Source: Mesorhizobium sp. YC-39
GTDB lineage: Bacteria; Pseudomonadota; Alphaproteobacteria; Rhizobiales; Rhizobiaceae
Assembly: GCF_025753795.1 (NCBI RefSeq)
Contig: NZ_JAOWPS010000002.1
Coordinates: 1,062,501 to 1,126,500 of the forward strand
Direction of reading: 5' to 3'
Length of the DNA stretch: 64,000 nt
The position numbers and the translations under genes are program-made. The notes under the pieces were generated by a model. That model was given only the letters and a program-made list of their open reading frames with translations, was not told where the DNA came from and did no database searches. This document shows, piece by piece, positions 48,448-56,982 of this stretch (within the stretch, counting starts at the first letter, position 1; each line of letters begins with the position of its first letter).

Positions 48448-49470
48448 TCAGGGCGTGGCTGGAAGTGCCGTTTTCAAGTCGTCGGCCTCGGCGACCTTCT
48501 CCATCGTGTTGATGCTCACATGCGGCCATCTGATCAGGCCCGGCAGACCATCGCGACGCGGGAAAAAATCGAGAAGCACGATTTGCAAATATTGCAGGAT
48601 GAGGCGCGGCGTTCCCGCGGGCGTCAACTCCTCCAATTCCATTATCCAGAAAGTCGATATCATTTCGGCCGCGTTGGCCTGCCTTACGATGAAGGGAATG
48701 TTGACGATCCCGGCGGTCTCGACAGCCGTGCTGACCTGCAGCTTCGTCGTTCTGGTTACGGTTCCCGGGGCGCCGCCGACAAGAAGCAGATGTGGCTCCA
48801 CCGGATCGAAACCCGGAAATCCGGGAGCGGTCACAACGCCCTTGAACGGAGTAGTATGAAAATGATTGTAGGGCGCCAGATAGGGACTGGCGAGGTTCTG
48901 GTTGACGCCTATCGGCAACCCGTTGATTGCCGGAATCGTCGGTGGCCCGTTGGTGACTTCGCCCGCACCCAGCGCAAGCAATGAATCGCCATGCGGAATG
49001 GTTCCAAGGCGTCCAATATTGCTCGTCTTCTCAGCCTCGTTGGTCATGAACAACCAAAGGCCCGGCTCGTGATGAATTGTGGTGTTGGGATCTCCCTGCA
49101 GGCCGCTTGCCGGAAAATCGGCGGCAAGCAACTGCTCGATCCGCTGCTCGTAGTCCAGTGCGACCACGACCTGGTCGGTATTGATCGCAGCTCCGTTCCT
49201 CTTGATGCCGCGATTCTTGACGCCCTTGTCCACCAAAGTGAACTTGAGCACCTCATCATATTGATTGACCAGGAGCCTGTAGTCGATGCCGCTGTCTGGC
49301 GAGGCGAATGGCAAAGCGATCGCGTTCCAGCCGCGACCCTTCATGCCCGGGTCATTCTTCCACGTACCCGGAAGCAACTTGAGTACATCGAGATCGCTGT
49401 CATCCTCTCTGGCGACTTCGATGTAGCGCGCTTCGTTTTTAAGTTCGGTCACTCGGCTTGCAGTAATCAT
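48448..49470 (-). CDS. Uncharacterised protein, possibly a calycin/nitrobindin-like barrel
   Basis: 340 residues, cytosolic (no signal), from the ATG at 49470 behind AGGGGGA. I cannot place it confidently. The N-terminal half has LKLLPGTWKNDPGMKGRGWN, YRLLVNQYDEVLKFTLVDKG and, later, HHEPGLWLFM and GRLGTIPHGDSLLALG. That order (LGTW, a strand pair, H-x-E-x-G, PHG) loosely recalls nitrobindin/THAP4-type heme-binding beta-barrels, but the rest does not help. The upstream region is AT-rich and contains an iron-box-like site. Gene base composition is lower in GC than its neighbours, fitting horizontal origin. Confidence 0.7.
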   Translation of the reverse strand: MITASRVTELKNEARYIEVAREDDSDLDVLKLLPGTWKNDPGMKGRGWNAIALPFASPDSGIDYRLLVNQYDEVLKFTLVDKGVKNRGIKRNGAAINTDQVVVALDYEQRIEQLLAADFPASGLQGDPNTTIHHEPGLWLFMTNEAEKTSNIGRLGTIPHGDSLLALGAGEVTNGPPTIPAINGLPIGVNQNLASPYLAPYNHFHTTPFKGVVTAPGFPGFDPVEPHLLLVGGAPGTVTRTTKLQVSTAVETAGIVNIPFIVRQANAAEMISTFWIMELEELTPAGTPRLILQYLQIVLLDFFPRRDGLPGLIRWPHVSINTMEKVAEADDLKTALPATP

Positions 49471-49756
49471 GAGATTCCCCCTGCTGGCTTAGTTGACTAA
49501 CAACATCATCCTTCGCCGCCATCAACGGCAAAGAAAGCTAAAAAACCCAATCTGTGTTGTTATGCGTGGACGTGTAGGGTCGCATAATACGCACTGCCTA
49601 AAATAACTCTATACTATTAAAAAAAGCCAATTCGAAAATTGGATCGCTAAAAAAAATGAGAATTACTATCAGTATTTCAGTCTTTTTCAGTCATCACCTT
49701 TCAGTTCCGGAGAAGACACGAAAGCATTCCTGGCCGAGATTCGTCTGTGAACTGCG
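49471..49756. other. AT-rich spacer between ruvB and the uncharacterised gene
   Basis: Compositionally unlike the rest of the window. Contains CCAATT-cgaa-AATTGG (about 49627-49642), A/T tracts and the iron-box-like site at 49657. No gene is visible. Confidence 0.5.
49657..49671. promoter_or_regulatory. Iron-responsive operator-like site (TGA-N9-TCA / Fur-like)
   Basis: TGAGAATTACTATCA has the TGA-N9-TCA form described for RirA iron-responsive operators of rhizobia. It differs from the 7-1-7 Fur consensus TGATAAT-n-ATTATCA at only two positions. It lies 187 bases upstream of the start at 49470. Confidence 0.4.
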
Positions 49757-50794
49757 TCACTCTTCCTGGAACAGGCTGATCTGCTGCTGGGCCAGATCCT
49801 TCGGCGCGTCGAGGCCGAGATGCCGCCAGGCATTGGCAGTCAGCACGCGGCCGCGTGGCGTGCGCTGGATGAAGCCCTGCTGGATAAGATAGGGCTCGAT
49901 GATGTCCTCGATGGCGTCGCGCGGCTCGGAAAGCCCGGCCGCGATCGTCTCGATGCCGACCGGCCCGCCGCCGAAATTGCGGGCGATCATCGAGAGGTAC
50001 CGGCGGTCGAGCGCGTCGAGGCCGAGCGCATCCACCTCCAGCCGGGTCAGCGCCTCGTCGGCGATCCGGCGGTCGACATGACCGTCACCGGCGACCGATG
50101 CAAAATCGCGTACGCGGCGCAAGAGCCGGCCGGCGATGCGCGGCGTACCACGGGCCCGCCGCGCGATCTCCAGCGCGCCGTCGTCGCCGAGCGACATTGA
50201 AAGGATGCGGGCACCGCGCCGCACGATCTGCTCGAGCTCCTCGACCGAGTAGAAATTGAGCCGCACTGGAATGCCGAAGCGGTCGCGCAGCGGATTGGTG
50301 AGCAGCCCAAGCCGCGTCGTGGCCGCAACGAGGGTGAAGCGGGCGAGATCGATCTTGACCGAACGCGCCGCCGGCCCCTCGCCGATGATCAGGTCGAGCT
50401 GGAAATCCTCCATCGCCGGATAGAGGATTTCCTCTACCGCCGGATTGAGCCGGTGGATTTCGTCGATAAACAGGACGTCGCGGTCTTCAAGATTGGTGAG
50501 CAGCGCTGCCAGATCGCCGGCCTTGGCGATGACCGGACCAGAGGTGGAACGGAAATTGACGCCGAGTTCACGCGCCATAATTTGCGCCAGTGTTGTCTTG
50601 CCGAGGCCCGGCGGTCCGACGAACAGCACATGGTCGAGCGCCTCGCCGCGCCCCTTGGCGGCGTCGACGAAGACTTTCAGATTGGCCCGCACCGCCGCCT
50701 GGCCGACAAACTCGCCGAGCGTCTGCGGACGCAAGGTCTGCTCGGCATCCTCGCCGCGCTTGTCGGGGGCAATGAGGCGGGGGGAAAGGCTCAT
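49757..50794 (-). CDS. ruvB: Holliday junction branch migration helicase RuvB
   Basis: 345 residues. [18 protein letters not shown], Walker [12 protein letters not shown], Walker [12 protein letters not shown], sensor [17 protein letters not shown] and the C-terminal winged helix ([20 protein letters not shown]) are all present. A hexameric AAA+ motor that drives branch migration with RuvA. It lies 43 bases after ruvA in ruvCAB. The tail ends [13 protein letters not shown]. Confidence 0.97.
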   Translation of the reverse strand: MSLSPRLIAPDKRGEDAEQTLRPQTLGEFVGQAAVRANLKVFVDAAKGRGEALDHVLFVGPPGLGKTTLAQIMARELGVNFRSTSGPVIAKAGDLAALLTNLEDRDVLFIDEIHRLNPAVEEILYPAMEDFQLDLIIGEGPAARSVKIDLARFTLVAATTRLGLLTNPLRDRFGIPVRLNFYSVEELEQIVRRGARILSMSLGDDGALEIARRARGTPRIAGRLLRRVRDFASVAGDGHVDRRIADEALTRLEVDALGLDALDRRYLSMIARNFGGGPVGIETIAAGLSEPRDAIEDIIEPYLIQQGFIQRTPRGRVLTANAWRHLGLDAPKDLAQQQISLFQEE

Positions 50795-50837
50795 GCCGCC
50801 TTCCTTGCATATGGCAAGGGACCGGACAAGCGCGGTC

Positions 50838-51458
50838 TCACCGCGCCAACTCCTTCAGCCCGAAGCGGATGAGCTTGGACGCATCCGCGCCCTCGCCGGC
50901 GCTCTTCAGCGCCGCTGCAACCGCATTGGCGGAGATATCGCGCGAATAGCCGAGATTGACCAGCGCCGAGACGGCGTCGGTGATCGGCGCCGGCGCCACG
51001 CCCTCGCCCAACTCCTGCTTCAGGCCGATGGTGCCGGAGGCAGCGCCCGCATAGGCCGGCGCCTTGTTCTTCAATTCGGTGACGATGCGCTCGGCCACCT
51101 TCTTGCCGACGCCCGGCGCGCGGCTAACCATGGCGATATCCCGCAACGCAATCGCATTGGCGAGATCGGCCGGCGCCATCGTCGACAGCACCGCCAGCGC
51201 CACCTTGGCGCCGACGCCTTGCACATTATTCAACAGGAGCCGGAACCATTCGCGTTCCAGAACTGACTGGAAGCCATAGAGTCTGATCATGTCCTCGCGC
51301 ACATAGGTCTCGATGAACAGCACCACTGCCTCGCCGGGCGCGGGCAAGGCCGCCAGCGTGCGCGCCGAACAGTAGGCGACATAGCCGACGCCATGCACGT
51401 CGACGAGGCAGAAATCCTCGTCGATCTCGTCCAGCGTCCCCTTCAGCTTGCCTATCAT
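50838..51458 (-). CDS. ruvA: Holliday junction DNA-binding protein RuvA
   Basis: 206 residues. The N-terminal OB fold begins [20 protein letters not shown]. Two helix-hairpin-helix motifs ([16 protein letters not shown] and [20 protein letters not shown]) bind the junction. The C-terminal domain III ([20 protein letters not shown]) contacts RuvB. It lies 27 bases after ruvC. Confidence 0.97.
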   Translation of the reverse strand: MIGKLKGTLDEIDEDFCLVDVHGVGYVAYCSARTLAALPAPGEAVVLFIETYVREDMIRLYGFQSVLEREWFRLLLNNVQGVGAKVALAVLSTMAPADLANAIALRDIAMVSRAPGVGKKVAERIVTELKNKAPAYAGAASGTIGLKQELGEGVAPAPITDAVSALVNLGYSRDISANAVAAALKSAGEGADASKLIRFGLKELAR

Positions 51459-51485
51459 TTGAGCTTGCCGATCATGCCTGACCCC

Positions 51486-51995
51486 TCATGCCAACGCCGC
51501 CATCCGGTAGGCGACGCTCTGCCGGTGATGCGCATGGCAGATGGCGATGGCCAGCGCGTCGGCGGCATCGTCGGTGTCGAAGATCGCTTTCGGCATCAGC
51601 ACCTTGACCATCATGTGGATCTGCTTCTTGTCGCCATGGCCGACACCGATCACCGCCTTCTTCACCGCGTTGGGCGCGTATTCCGCAACCACAAGCCCCG
51701 CGCGCGCCGGCACCAACATGGCGATGCCGCGCGCCTGGCCAAGCTTCAGCGTGGCTGCCGCATCCTTGTTGACGAAAGTCTGCTCGACCGCAGCCTCATG
51801 CGGCATGGCGGAATGCAGGATTTCGGTCAGCCCATCATGCAATTGGCAAAGCCGTATCGCCAGCGCCGCCTTGTCGTCGGAGCGCACAGTGCCGGAGGCG
51901 ACGAAGCGCAGCGAATTGCCGAGGCTCTCGACGATGCCCCAGCCGGTGCGCCTCAGCCCCGGATCGATGCCAATGATGCGAATCGCTTCCCCCAT
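51486..51995 (-). CDS. ruvC: Crossover junction endodeoxyribonuclease RuvC
   Basis: 169 residues from the ATG at 51995. [20 protein letters not shown] holds the first catalytic Asp, and [20 protein letters not shown] the Glu. The C-terminal [16 protein letters not shown] holds the last acidic pair. It is the dimeric resolvase of Holliday junctions. The frame to 52055 adds an unrelated N-terminus and is rejected. It is the first gene of ruvCAB. Confidence 0.96.
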   Translation of the reverse strand: MGEAIRIIGIDPGLRRTGWGIVESLGNSLRFVASGTVRSDDKAALAIRLCQLHDGLTEILHSAMPHEAAVEQTFVNKDAAATLKLGQARGIAMLVPARAGLVVAEYAPNAVKKAVIGVGHGDKKQIHMMVKVLMPKAIFDTDDAADALAIAICHAHHRQSVAYRMAALA

Positions 51996-52119
51996 CCGCC
52001 AAGTGTACCTGCAGCGAAAGGCGATGCCAGCGAAATGTGAACAAACCAGAAACAAGTTCTAGCGGGCTCCACGGGCTGCATGAGAATTCGCTCTGACGAG
52101 ACAGATGGGGTGGTTTTGA

Positions 52120-52215
52120 GAACCGGCCTACGCCGGCCGTAGCCTTCATAGGACGGAGGCGCCTATGAGGGCTTCGGCCGGCGAAGGCCGGAGCGGAGCG
52201 TACTTGAGTACGTGA
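52120..52215. other. Cluster of four adjacent hairpins upstream of ruvC / downstream of rcdA
   Basis: Four stems follow each other: CCGGC-ctac-GCCGG (52123-52136), AGCCTTCATAGG / CCTATGAGGGCT with one mismatch (52141-52173), CGGCC / GGCCG (52175-52190) and CGTAC-ttga-GTACG (52199-52212). No T-run and no gene. It looks like a structured RNA or a compact mosaic repeat. The strand is unknown. Confidence 0.55.
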
Positions 52216-52276
52216 GCACCGGAAGCGCAGAAGACCGTATCAGGTGTCCGTCAGAGTAGAATTATCAAGCAGCCTG

Positions 52277-52807
52277 TCAGCCGCGGGCAAAAGCCGTGTT
52301 GAGCAACGTGATCTGGTCGGAAACCGGATTGACGCGGCGGCTTGCTGGCGGCATGTCGGCCATCGCCTCGCCATAGACTTCCTCGTCCATGCGGCGCACC
52401 AGCGCCTGCAGGCGCAGCGAACGATTGACGAGGTCGACAAAGTCCTTGGGCAATTCGGCCCAGCCTACCGCTTCATCATGGGCGGAGGCGGTGTCGAGAC
52501 GCACCTTGGATTTTTCGGAAGCAACCTGATCGCGCGTCATCTCGCCGGAATTCGCCGCCCGCTGCAGAAGCAGCCAGGATGCAACCTGCATCAGCCTGGT
52601 GGTCAGCCGCATCGATTCCGCCGCATAAAGCGTCGCCGCCAACCTGGACAGCTTCTTCGCCTCGGCCCGACCCTTGCCGTCCAGATATTCGGCCGCCTGC
52701 TCGACCAGGCCCATGCCTTCCTGGTAGAGCGGCTTGAAGGATTGGGAGAAAACCCGGCGCTCAGCCAGCTTGATGGTTTTCGCGTTTCCCATCGAAGTCT
52801 CGTTCAT
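52277..52807 (-). CDS. rcdA: RcdA-like protease adaptor (DUF1465)
   Basis: 176 residues from the ATG at 52807 (MNETSMGNAKTI). The frame to 52918 adds a non-conserved leader. FSQSFKPLYQEGMGLVEQAA, AEYLDGKGRAEAKKLSRLAA and ESMRLTTRLMQVASWLLLQR are the core of the DUF1465/RcdA helical bundle. In Caulobacter RcdA helps ClpXP and CpdR degrade CtrA at the G1-S transition. I infer the same here. A terminator on the same strand upstream belongs to the 53154 gene, so rcdA is its own unit. Confidence 0.88.
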   Translation of the reverse strand: MNETSMGNAKTIKLAERRVFSQSFKPLYQEGMGLVEQAAEYLDGKGRAEAKKLSRLAATLYAAESMRLTTRLMQVASWLLLQRAANSGEMTRDQVASEKSKVRLDTASAHDEAVGWAELPKDFVDLVNRSLRLQALVRRMDEEVYGEAMADMPPASRRVNPVSDQITLLNTAFARG

Positions 52808-52958
52808 CGATACCCCAGCACTTGCCTTACAGCCGGCCGATTCGGCTTCCTTGCCGTCACGCCGCACCCTATCAACTGAGGCTTGAAAATGCGCTTCGGG
52901 GTCGATGAAGGCAAGCACATGTTTAACAAACGGTTAACGGCGCCGCGGGGACAAAAAA

Positions 52959-52981
52959 AGAGCCGCGGATAAGGCGGCTCT
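52959..52981 (-). terminator. Minus-strand terminator downstream of the 53154 gene
   Basis: Eight-base perfect stem AGAGCCGC / GCGGCTCT with a 7-base loop, and seven T residues on the minus strand. It separates rcdA from the membrane protein gene. The 170 bases between stop and hairpin show no other gene. Confidence 0.85.
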
Positions 52982-53153
52982 CAGGAGTTTAACAGGGAGG
53001 CGTCAAACAAAGTGGCTCCAACCACTCGGTAAGAATCCAGATCACTGGATGCGCATAGTAAACGCCTGTAAAGCTTAATGAACCCTTAACAGCGCGCATA
53101 TTTTTTGACCGAGCGCCGCCCGCCTGTGCCGTAACAGCACAGAAGCCGGCCTG

Positions 53154-53531
53154 TCAGGATCTCCACAGCGCCGGCAGGGCGATGAAAGCGAACAGCAACA
53201 TCCCCGCGTAAAAGGCCATCGAGGACACTGCCACCAACGGCTCGATCGCCGGGTTGCCGGCAAGCAGGAAATAAAGGCCGATCAACAGGCCGATACCACT
53301 GATGGCCGTCAGCCAGAAATGCACGGTGGCCAGCCTCTTGTGGCCGATCGCCGGAAACAGATGGTAGAAGAAAGCAAACACTGCCGACATCAGCCACCCC
53401 GCCACCATTGTGTGGGCGTGGGTCGGCATCTGGCCATGGTCCTGGCTGATCGACATGTGCAGCCCCAATGCCATGCCGCACAGTGAGTAGATGATGGCCA
53501 GTGTGAAGAAATTTCGTGCCGTCCCTTGCAT
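53154..53531 (-). CDS. Small COX1-like membrane protein
   Basis: 125 residues from the ATG at 53531, four membrane segments. The segment pair FTLAIIYSLCGMALGLHMSI and THAHTMVAGWLMSAVFAFFY, with HLFP after it, recalls the heme-copper oxidase/NnrS-like helices that use H-A-H and Y-H-L-F-P motifs. It is far too short to be an oxidase subunit. It may bind heme or metal. The function is unknown. Single gene, with the terminator at 52959. Confidence 0.75.
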   Translation of the reverse strand: MQGTARNFFTLAIIYSLCGMALGLHMSISQDHGQMPTHAHTMVAGWLMSAVFAFFYHLFPAIGHKRLATVHFWLTAISGIGLLIGLYFLLAGNPAIEPLVAVSSMAFYAGMLLFAFIALPALWRS

Positions 53532-53865
53532 AGTATCCCCCGAATTGCCTTTTCCCGCCACGGGAATGGGTTTTTAGACTCAGGCGGTTGACCCGCCACC
53601 GGTTCCCGGATTCGGCGCATTATCGTCGACAATGTTTCCAACTGATGCCGCCCGACCCCTTCCGGCGCTGTGACTGTAGGACGGCGCGGCGCGTTTGCGC
53701 AATCGCTTACGGCTAAGCTCCGGCCGCGTTCGCATGACGCCGAAACAAACCCGCCCCCCACGCGACATCTTTCCGAAACCGGCGCCGCGTTAAACGCCCG
53801 CTCCTCGTAGCGAGGCTGAGGCAATTGCGCCGCTCGCAATCATCAAAAACGTCCAAGGAGGGACC
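53532..53865. other. Divergent intergenic region (COX1-like / DUF2269)
   Basis: 334 bases with no supportable gene, repeat or terminator. AAGGAGG just before 53866 is the ribosome-binding site of the DUF2269 gene. Long open frames crossing here on the minus strand are shadows. Confidence 0.4.
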
Positions 53866-54417
53866 ATGGACTGGTACTCGATCGTCAAATTTCTGCACAT
53901 CGTCTCGGCAACACTGTGGGTTGGTGGTGGCTTCGCGCTGATGATGCTTGCCGTGCGCGCCGACCGCGCCGGAAACATCGAAGGCATGCTGCAGGCGATG
54001 CGCGCCACCGGCGAGCTCGGCAACAGGTTCTTCGCGCCGATGTCGATGCTGACGCTGGCCTTCGGCCTCATCATGTGCGGATTCTGGGTCGGCTTCTCCG
54101 ACCTGTGGATTCTGATCGGCCTCGCCGGCTATGCCATGACGTTCTCCATCGGCATGTTCATCTTCAAGCCGACCGCCGACCGCATGGCGGGGATGATTGC
54201 CAAGGAAGGTGTGACGCCGGCAGCTCTCGCTCAGGGCCAGCGCATTCTCGCCGCCGCACGCTTCGACTATGCAGTGATGCTGGTGATCATCGCCGACATG
54301 GTGCTGAAGCCGACGCTGAACGACATCACCATCCTGGGCTGTATGGCGCTGGTCCTGACCACCGGCGTTGCCCTCGCCCTCGGTGGGGCGCGGCGGCTGG
54401 TGCCGAGCGCCGCCTGA
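53866..54417 (+). CDS. DUF2269 family integral membrane protein
   Basis: 183 residues, about four membrane segments, with the family start WYSIVKFLHIVSATLWVGGG and a central segment SMLTLAFGLIMCGFWVGFSD. A conserved His in FLHIVSA and Trp in LWVGGG mark DUF2269. Members are often near oxidases or transporters, and their role is not known. The ribosome-binding site AAGGAGG is strong. It is convergent with the TauE-like gene, 56 bases between the stops. Confidence 0.85.
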   Translation: MDWYSIVKFLHIVSATLWVGGGFALMMLAVRADRAGNIEGMLQAMRATGELGNRFFAPMSMLTLAFGLIMCGFWVGFSDLWILIGLAGYAMTFSIGMFIFKPTADRMAGMIAKEGVTPAALAQGQRILAAARFDYAVMLVIIADMVLKPTLNDITILGCMALVLTTGVALALGGARRLVPSAA

Positions 54418-54473
54418 ATCTGTGGTGGAACTGGCAGCGGGCGCGGCCGCCGTCAGCTCCCAGAGGCCACGCT

Positions 54474-55244
54474 CTAAAAGAGGCCGGCGATGCCGTCCCA
54501 CAGAAGCTTGACCGCGACGACGGCCACCGTTGCATAGGTGAACGGATAGAACAGCTCCGGCCGCATCCGCCGCACCAGCCAGGCGCCAGCGATGGTCGAG
54601 AGCGGCGCCAGCGGCATCAGCACCGCCGACGCCGTCAGATTAGCGGTGTCGAACTGGCCGAGCGCGAAATAGGGGATGAGCTTCAGCGCATTGGTGGCGG
54701 CGAACAGGATGGCGCTGGTGCCCGATAGCACCTTAGGGTCGAGCCGTATCGGCAGCGCGTAGATCTGGAAGGGCGGGCCGCCGACATGGGCGACGAAGCT
54801 GGTGAAGCCGGCTATCGTGCCCCAGAAGGCGGCCGCCACGCGATTAGGCTGCGCCGAATGCGTCGCGCCATGGCGGATCTGCACATAGATCCAGCGCAGG
54901 ACGAAGACGATGGCGACCGTTCCGACGATCAGCCTGACCATCTCCTCCGTGACGAACGCTGCCGTCAGCCAGCCAAGCCCGATACCAGCGACGGCGCCCG
55001 GCATCATGTCGACCAGCATCTTGCGGTCGTAGACGCCCCACCACGTCCATACCGAGACGACGTCCATCAGGCACAGGATAGGCAACAGGATGGCCGCCGC
55101 CTGCACCGGCGGCATGGCCAGCGCCATCATCGGCACGCCGATGAGGCCGACGGCGCCGCCGAACCCACCCTTGGACAGGCCGGTCAGAATGACGGCCGGA
55201 ATAGCCGCGGCATAGAACCAGGGATCGACAAGAAGACCGGACAT
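54474..55244 (-). CDS. TauE/SafE family sulfite/anion exporter
   Basis: 256 residues from the ATG at 55244. About eight membrane segments in two TauE repeats: LTGLSKGGFGGAVGLIGVPM and FTSFVAHVGGPPFQIYALPI (the GGPP motif of the second half). The family exports sulfite, sulfoacetate or related anions. The substrate is unknown. No partner gene for taurine or sulfur metabolism is nearby. The frame to 55484 has no conserved N-terminus. Confidence 0.88.
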   Translation of the reverse strand: MSGLLVDPWFYAAAIPAVILTGLSKGGFGGAVGLIGVPMMALAMPPVQAAAILLPILCLMDVVSVWTWWGVYDRKMLVDMMPGAVAGIGLGWLTAAFVTEEMVRLIVGTVAIVFVLRWIYVQIRHGATHSAQPNRVAAAFWGTIAGFTSFVAHVGGPPFQIYALPIRLDPKVLSGTSAILFAATNALKLIPYFALGQFDTANLTASAVLMPLAPLSTIAGAWLVRRMRPELFYPFTYATVAVVAVKLLWDGIAGLF

Positions 55245-55338
55245 GGGGAAAGCAGGCTGGAGGGAAAGGTCGGACTCTGGAATAGACCAGAAATGGTCAC
55301 GTCGCGACCGCAAATGTGCCCGATGCCGCCGGAACCTG

Positions 55339-55788
55339 TCACAAGCTCGGGAGGTCGAGCGGCGGTGGGCGCCGCCGGATCGGCTGCGCCTTGATGATGG
55401 CGGTGCTCGTTTCGGCCTTGTCGGCGATACGGTCGAGGAGCCGGTCCAACTCGCCGATCGAGCGCACGAACAGCCTGGCGACAAAGCAGTCGTCGCCGGT
55501 CACCTTGTCGCATTCGCCAAACTCGGGGATTTCTTCGATCAGCTTCTGCACGATGTGCAGCTTGCCCGGCAGCGGCCGAATGCGAACGATCGCCTGCAGG
55601 GGATAACCCAACGCTTGCGGATCGATCTCGATGGTGAAGGCCCTGATGACGCCGCGCTCCTCGAGCCGCCGCAGCCGTTCCGAAACGCTGGGCGACGACA
55701 GCCCGACCTCTCGGGCCAGTTCCTTCAACGAGGTTCGCGAATCCTTGATCAGGATTTCAAGAAGGCGTTTGTCGAGATCGTCCAGCAT
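55339..55788 (-). CDS. Lrp/AsnC family transcriptional regulator
   Basis: 149 residues. The N-terminal helix-turn-helix (LDKRLLEILIKDSRTSLKEL, VGLSSPSVSERLRRLEERGV) is followed by the RAM ligand domain (YPLQAIVRIRPLPGKLHIVQ, ECDKVTGDDCFVARLFVRSI). Such proteins bind an amino acid. It is divergent from the DMT exporter at 55929, with a 140-base AT-rich spacer, the classic layout of an Lrp-type regulator controlling its neighbour exporter. Confidence 0.92.
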   Translation of the reverse strand: MLDDLDKRLLEILIKDSRTSLKELAREVGLSSPSVSERLRRLEERGVIRAFTIEIDPQALGYPLQAIVRIRPLPGKLHIVQKLIEEIPEFGECDKVTGDDCFVARLFVRSIGELDRLLDRIADKAETSTAIIKAQPIRRRPPPLDLPSL

Positions 55789-55928
55789 TTAACATTCTCA
55801 TATGAAAGATGGAATCTTCCTTACTTAATTAGGCGATACCTAAATACAACCTGTTTCAACACATGGAAACCATCCGAGCCGCATGAGATTATTTCTTTTC
55901 AACGCAACCGCTCGCAAGAGGTATCTTC

Positions 55929-56846
55929 ATGGACAGCACAACGCGCGGCACGATCGAAATGACGGCCGCGATGGCGATCCTCGGCACGATCGGCTGGTTC
56001 GTCGTCATGTCGGGCCAACCGATCATGGACGTGGTGTTCTGGCGCTGCGCCTTTGGCGCCGTCACGCTGCTCGCCATCTGCGCAACCGCGGGACTGCTGC
56101 GCGGCAGGCTGTCGCTTCGTATCGTCGCGATTGCCGCCCTCGGCGGTGCTGCCATCGTCGTCAATTGGCTCTTGCTGTTCAGCTCATTTTCCCGCGCTTC
56201 GATCTCGATCGCCACGGCGGTCTACAACACGCAGCCCTTCATGCTGGTAGGCTTTGGCGCGCTCTTCTTCTCGGAACGGCTGACCATGACCAAGCTGACC
56301 TGGCTTGGCATCGCCTTTGCCGGCATGCTGCTGATCGTGCAGGCCTCGCCCCGTGCAGGCCCCGATGCAGGCAATGTCGGTGCGGACTATTTCACCGGCA
56401 TCGCGATGGCGCTGGGAGCGGCCTTCTTCTGGGCAGTCGCCGCCATCGTCACCAAGAAACTCAGAGGCACGCCGCCGCATCTGATCGCCCTGATCCAGGT
56501 CTGCGTCGGCGTCGTCATGCTGGCGCCTTTCGCCAATTTCTCCCAACTTCCGGCCGATGCCTGGAGCTGGACCATGCTGGCGACGCTTGGCGTCGTCCAC
56601 ACCGGCCTGATGTATATATTGATGTATGGCGCCATCCAGAAGCTGCCGACGCATCTGCAAGGGTCGCTGTCCTTCATCTATCCCGTGGTCGCGATCCTGG
56701 TCGATGTCGTCGCCTTCGGCCATAGGCTGCATCCCACCCAGATCGTCGGCGCCGCCGCCATCCTGATTGCAGCGGCCGGCATGAACCTCGGCTGGTCGTT
56801 ATGGAAACAGAAACCTCCGGCTGAAAGCCCGCAAGCAATCAGGTGA
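55929..56846 (+). CDS. DMT (EamA) family exporter
   Basis: 305 residues, about ten membrane segments in two EamA repeats (TAAMAILGTIGWFVVMSGQP ... SIATAVYNTQPFMLVGFGAL in the first, FFWAVAAIVTKKLRGTPPHL ... PTHLQGSLSFIYPVVAILVD in the second). Divergence from an Lrp-type gene suggests an amino acid exporter induced by its substrate, by analogy to other such pairs. Confidence 0.9.
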   Translation: MDSTTRGTIEMTAAMAILGTIGWFVVMSGQPIMDVVFWRCAFGAVTLLAICATAGLLRGRLSLRIVAIAALGGAAIVVNWLLLFSSFSRASISIATAVYNTQPFMLVGFGALFFSERLTMTKLTWLGIAFAGMLLIVQASPRAGPDAGNVGADYFTGIAMALGAAFFWAVAAIVTKKLRGTPPHLIALIQVCVGVVMLAPFANFSQLPADAWSWTMLATLGVVHTGLMYILMYGAIQKLPTHLQGSLSFIYPVVAILVDVVAFGHRLHPTQIVGAAAILIAAAGMNLGWSLWKQKPPAESPQAIR

Positions 56847-56982
56847 AGGAACAGCGCTGTCGCCCGGCGCTGGCCGAGCATCAATGATCCCGCTCGCCCG
56901 CCTGTTCAAGGCGGGCGCTTTGCTCTATGCCGCAATGCAACCATCTTCGCCCGGCATAGGCGAAAACCGGGATCGAAGACCA

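Noticed and set aside
52056..52276. Short coding gene or a yebC remnant in the rcdA-ruvC spacer
   Set aside because: Frames here are short, lack ribosome-binding sites and give no recognisable protein. The hairpin cluster explains the sequence better.
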